Assembly (NCBI GenBank): GCA_009667805.1 | Contig: CM019066.1 | Location: 331,830,077 to 331,894,076 of the forward strand | Direction of reading: 5' to 3' | DNA: 64,000 nucleotides | From: Leptobrachium leishanense | Taxonomy: Eukaryota; Chordata; Amphibia; Anura; Megophryidae | In this document: positions 60,926 to 64,000 of the stretch, one piece after another | How the letters are laid out: every line of letters begins with the position of its first letter | Position numbering within the stretch: position 1 is the stretch's first letter | The notes under the pieces: model-generated | Databases searched by the model: none | Told to the model about the DNA's origin: nothing | The model's input: the letters and a program-made list of their open reading frames with translations, nothing else | Program-made: the position numbers and the translations under genes

Positions 60926-61195
60926 TTCCCAAGCCACGCTCACCCGAGCTGGTAGTTTCCAAGCCACGCTCACCCGAGCTGGTAGTTTCCAAGCCACGCT
61001 CACCCGAGCTGGTAGTTTCCAAGCCACGCTCACCCGAGCTGGTAGTTTCCAAGCCACGCTCACCCGAGCTGGTAGTTTCCAAGCCACGCTCACCCGAGCT
61101 GGTAGTTTCCAAGCCACGCTCACCCGAGCTGGTAGTTTCCAAGCCATGCTCACCCGAGCTGGTGGTTCCTAAGCCACGCTCACCCGAGCCGGCCA
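60926..61195. repeat. 30-bp tandem repeat
   Basis: Exactly 30-bp units (AAGCCACGCTCACCCGAGCT plus GGTAGTTTCC), about nine, nearly identical. Ten codons per unit, stop-free in several frames on both strands. Confidence 0.95.
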
Positions 61196-61960
61196 TGACC
61201 GAGTCGCCGAAGAGCCGTGCCGAGGTCGCTGACCCACAGACCCGTGCTGCTGCCGCCATGACCGAGTCGCCGCAGAGCCGTGCCGAGGTCGCTGACCCAC
61301 AGATCCGTGCTGCTGCCGCCATGACCGAGTCGCCGCAGAGCCGTGCTGCTGCCGCCATGACCGAGTCACCGCAGAGCCGTGCCGAGGTCGCTGACCCACA
61401 GACCCGTGCTGCTGCGCCATGACCGAGTCGCCGCAGAGCCGTGCAGAGGTCGCTGACCCACAGACCCGTGCTGCTGCGCCATGACCGAGTCGCCGCAGAG
61501 CCGTGCCGAGGTCGCTGACCCACAGATCCGTGCTGCTGACGCCATGACCGAGTCGCCGAAGAGCCGTGCTGCTGCCGCCATGACCGAGTCACCGCAGAGC
61601 CGTGCCGAGGTCGCTGACCCACAGATCCGTGCTGCTGACGCCATGACCGAGTCGCCGCAGAGCCGTGCTGCTGCCGCCATGACCGAGTCGCCGCAGAGCC
61701 GTGCCGAGGTCGCTGACCCACAGACCCGTGCTGCTGCCGCCATGACCGAGTCGCCGCAGAGCCGTGCAGAGGTCGGTGACCCACAGATCCGTGCTGCTGC
61801 CACCATGACCGAGTCGCCGCAGAGCCGTGCTGCTGCCGCCATGACCGAGTCACCGCAGAGCCGTGATGAGGTCACTGACCCACAGAGCCGTGCTGCTGCC
61901 GCCATGTCCGAGTCGCCGCAGAGCCGTGCTGTTGCTGCCGTGTCCAAGTCACCACAGAGT
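61193..61960. repeat. 60/33-bp tandem repeat
   Basis: Units starting CCATGACCGAGTCGCCGCAG occur as a long form (60 bp, with GAGGTCGCTGACCCACAG) and a short form (33 bp). Two adjacent long units lack one base (GCTGCTGCGCC instead of GCTGCTGCCGCC). The minus strand is open for 392 codons (60675-61853) as a by-product. Confidence 0.93.
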
Positions 61961-62039
61961 CATGCTAAAGGCGCTGCCCCTCCTGTCCTTGCCAAGGGTG
62001 CTACCCAACTGGTCCACACCAAGGGCGCTGCCCCACCGA

Positions 62040-62290
62040 GCCCTGCTGTCCCGGTGTCTTCGAGCCCAGCTGTCCCGGTGTCTTCGAGCCCAGCTGTCCC
62101 GGTGTCTTCGAGCCCTGCTGTCCCGGTGTCTTCGAGCCCTGCTGTCCCGGTGTCTTCGAGCCCTGCTGTCCCGGTGTCTTCGAGACCTGCTGTCCCGGTG
62201 TCTTCGAGACCTGCTGTCCCGGTGTCTTCGAGCCCTGCTGTCCCGGTGTCTTCGAGCCCAGCTGTCCCGGTGTCTTCTAGCCCAGTGGTT
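62040..62290. repeat. 24-bp tandem repeat
   Basis: About ten to eleven units of GCTGTCCCGGTGTCTTCGAG plus CC(C/T)(A/T), eight codons each. Confidence 0.95.
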
Positions 62291-62691
62291 CCAGTCCAGT
62301 CGCTGCAGAGCTGTGCCAAGGTCACCAACCTACGGAGCTGTGCTGCTGCTGTCCCAGTCAAATTGCCACAGAACCGGATCGCCACTGGTGCCATGTTCCT
62401 GTTGCCGCAGAGCCGGGAGGACACTGTTGCTGTCCATTCCACGTCCCGTACCAGGGGGAGGAGACACAACAGGACTGGTGCCAGTGTCTTCAAACCTGGA
62501 CCCAGTTTTGGCTCCCACCCTCATAGACGGGGGCGTCTTGAGGAGGATGACGACTCTGAGTGGGACCTCAGGGGACTTTGGTGACTGGTGTACGCGAGGG
62601 CTCTACGTGCCTACAGGACCCATTGACTTTTTACTTTCATTCTTATTGTCTTTTTTTTTGAGCATCCGGGGTCTGCTCGTGGAGGGGGATA

Positions 62692-63487
62692 TGTGACGTT
62701 CTGGGTCTCTGGCGCCCCCTCTGGCAGTAGTGGACATTGCTGCTTTTGGTTTATTTTTTTTCATTCATTTCTTGGATTCCAAGCCTGATTAGTACCTGGA
62801 CTCCATTGGTTCACCCTGGACCATTTTGTATAAATGGAGACCACTCCCTTAGTAGGGTGCAGTCTCATTCATCCTGGATCAGTCATTCAGCTCATGTCTG
62901 GTTTGCCTTGCTCTAGATTCATCCTGAATCATCTATTCAGTTCAGTTCAGTCTGTCTGTCTTCAAGCTCCTGTCTGGTTTGCCTTGCTCTAGATTCATCC
63001 TGAATCATCTATTCAGTTCAGTTCAGTCTGTCTGTCTTCAAGCTCCTGTCTGGTTTGCCTTGGTCTAATTTAATCCTGTTCAGTCTGTCTGTCTTCCAGC
63101 TCATGTCTGGCCTTTCCCTGGTCTAGATTTATCCTGTTTAACCTGTCTACCTGGTCATTCTGTTTACAGGCTCATGTCTGGTTTGCCCTGTTTTTCTTGC
63201 CTTCTTGTAGTATCATGTTTAGTTCTGCGTATCATGTTTAATTCTGCCTCCTATATTTAGTTGCCTATTTTGTTTATATCTGGTTTTCTTTATATTTCTT
63301 GCTGTGAGGTTAAAGGCTCTGTTTATTGTATTTATGTTCTGTATTCCCTGCTCTTGGTTTAAGTTCTTGGTTCCTAGAATAAATGATATATTTTTATTTT
63401 TCTAGTTCAGGCTTATGGTCTATTTTCACTGCTCATTAGGCTCACACCCCTCTCTGTCAGGTCAGGTCCCTGACCCCCATCGTGACA
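62692..63487 (+). repeat. 3' LTR
   Basis: Same length as the 5' LTR with about eight visible differences (a T-run near 62758, a 2-bp loss after CTTTCCCTG, single-base changes around 63220-63275). TATAAA at 62829-62834, AATAAA at 63378-63383. Preceded by the purine-rich GGAGGGGGATA. Confidence 0.93.
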
Positions 63488-63567
63488 AAAGCACTCCACA
63501 GAAGTGTGATTGAGGCTACAGTGCTAACCGGGTTTGGCCAGGGGGAGTCAGTGTTCATACCACAAAT

Positions 63568-64000
63568 TAGGGATGTGCGTTTCGGGTTTCGGAATTTCGG
63601 AATTTTCACGAAATTTCCCGATTCGTGTTTTCGAATGCGGCCGAATTTCTGAAAAATTTTAGATCCGAAAAGTTCAGATCCGAAATGTTTTCCGAGCCGA
63701 AACGAATAATTTTCGGATTTTTTCGAATGGGCTTGAAATGTGGCAAACGAGGAGAACAGATGTTCCGAAAAACGAAAATTTTCGAAAAAACGAAAATTTT
63801 CCGAAAAACGAAAATTTTGTAAAAGCGAACATTTTCTGAAAAACGAAAATTTTTTGAAAAAACGAAAAGTCGATACAAAAAACGGGCAAAATGACACGAA
63901 AAATACGAAAAATGGTCGATATGCCGAAAAATGTGCAATTCCGAAAAACGAAAATTTTCCGAAAAACGAAAATTTTGTAAAAACGAAAATTTTGTAAAAA
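63568..64000. mobile_element. hAT MITE family T (runs off the window)
   Basis: TAGGGATGTGCGTTTCGGG matches the start of 49190-49730. The interior consists of many CGAAAATTTTCCGAAAAA words. The right end is beyond the window. Overlapping frames on both strands are low-complexity phenylalanine/serine- or lysine/asparagine-rich artefacts. Confidence 0.8.

Larger units (their letters stand above)
60535..62584 (+). pseudogene. Gag-like zinc-knuckle ORF extended by three repeat arrays
   Basis: The frame is open from about 60454 but has no in-frame ATG; 60535 is a GTG. Residues 22-35 counted from there (CFYCGSCLHSVATC, 60598-60639) form a C-x2-C-x4-H-x4-C zinc knuckle, preceded by a short GPLTLEER stretch, as in vertebrate Ty3/gypsy Gag proteins. 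Then come decapeptides (VSKPRSPELV, about 8 copies), 11- and 20-residue units (MTESPQSRAEVADPQ...), and octapeptides (VPVSSSPA, about 11 copies), closing with a basic tail and LEEDDDSEWD. Two single-base deletions (near 61412 and 61472, in adjacent repeat units) shift the frame, so it is read as 60535-61422 and 61481-62584. The rest of Gag and all of Pol are missing. A protein product is unproven. Confidence 0.75.
59580..63492 (+). mobile_element. LTR retrotransposon, Ty3/gypsy-type, gag-only with repeats
   Basis: Two 796-bp LTRs (59585-60380, 62692-63487), both TGTGACGTTC...ATCGTGACA, with a perfect 5-bp target duplication AAAGC (59580-59584, 63488-63492). The interior (60381-62691) holds a truncated Gag-like region with a CCHC knuckle, then three tandem-repeat arrays, a basic and acidic tail, and a purine-rich tract (GGAGGGGGATA) just before the 3' LTR. 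There is no protease, reverse transcriptase, RNase H or integrase, so it must have moved with enzymes from a relative. I see no clear tRNA primer-binding site after the 5' LTR. The LTRs differ at only about eight places, so the insertion is recent. Confidence 0.93.

Noticed and set aside
60675..61853. 392-codon reverse-strand open frame
   Set aside because: Lies across the 30-bp and 60-bp arrays, whose stop-free units are multiples of three; antisense to the Gag-like frame.

Overview
This window reads as intergenic DNA from a vertebrate with a large genome rich in DNA transposons, most likely an amphibian and probably a frog. The pointers are L2-type LINE 3' tails with triplet microsatellite ends, many small hAT, piggyBac, Harbinger and Tc1 derivatives, CpG-rich MITEs and a low-GC background. 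I found no host protein-coding gene, tRNA, rRNA or CRISPR array. Almost every open frame is short or lies in a tandem repeat whose unit is a multiple of three. The only recognisable proteins belong to transposons: a broken Tc1/mariner transposase, a hAT transposase C-terminal relic and a Gag-like zinc-knuckle ORF.

Layout. 1-2783: sparse, with a TTAA-flanked piggyBac-type MITE. 2784-6704: hAT element H1, loaded with nested piggyBac, Harbinger and palindromic MITEs. 6711-7141: foldback with a telomere-like centre. 7142-10715: old repeats, one piggyBac-type MITE, one Harbinger MITE. 10782-13147: H2, sister of H1. 13743-15643: H3, with a hAT transposase relic. 15652-17979: a non-repetitive stretch resembling a conserved noncoding element, then a 71-bp minisatellite. 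17980-22513: H4, with a nested piggyBac MITE and a probable solo LTR. 22514-25800: mixed old repeats. 25805-29790: an L2-like tail containing a hAT element, which contains a Tc1 element, which contains a 787-bp retroelement insertion bearing a hammerhead-like motif. 29997-33580: MITEs and a Tc1-like relic split by a tandem-plus-inverted insertion. 33583-39070: the longest AT-rich stretch without obvious mobile elements, with another candidate conserved element. 39078-45557: MITEs, a 271-bp palindrome and nested piggyBac elements. 46023-47903: hAT element filled with a GATATAT minisatellite. 48060-54616: more MITEs. 55127-56189: probable reverse-strand solo LTR with a 45-bp minisatellite. 57600-59345: ~145-bp satellite. 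59585-63487: complete LTR element with near-identical LTRs and a 5-bp target duplication, carrying only a truncated Gag region and repeat arrays. 63568-64000: start of a hAT MITE that runs off the window.

The elements are related through nesting. Because H1/H2 and H3/H4 are related copies, one member often preserves the empty site of an insertion present in the other, so several boundaries are confirmed inside the window. Target duplications (TTAA, TWA, TA, 8 bp, 5 bp, 13-14 bp) were read directly by eye. Family names are inferences from those duplications and the termini; no database search was possible.
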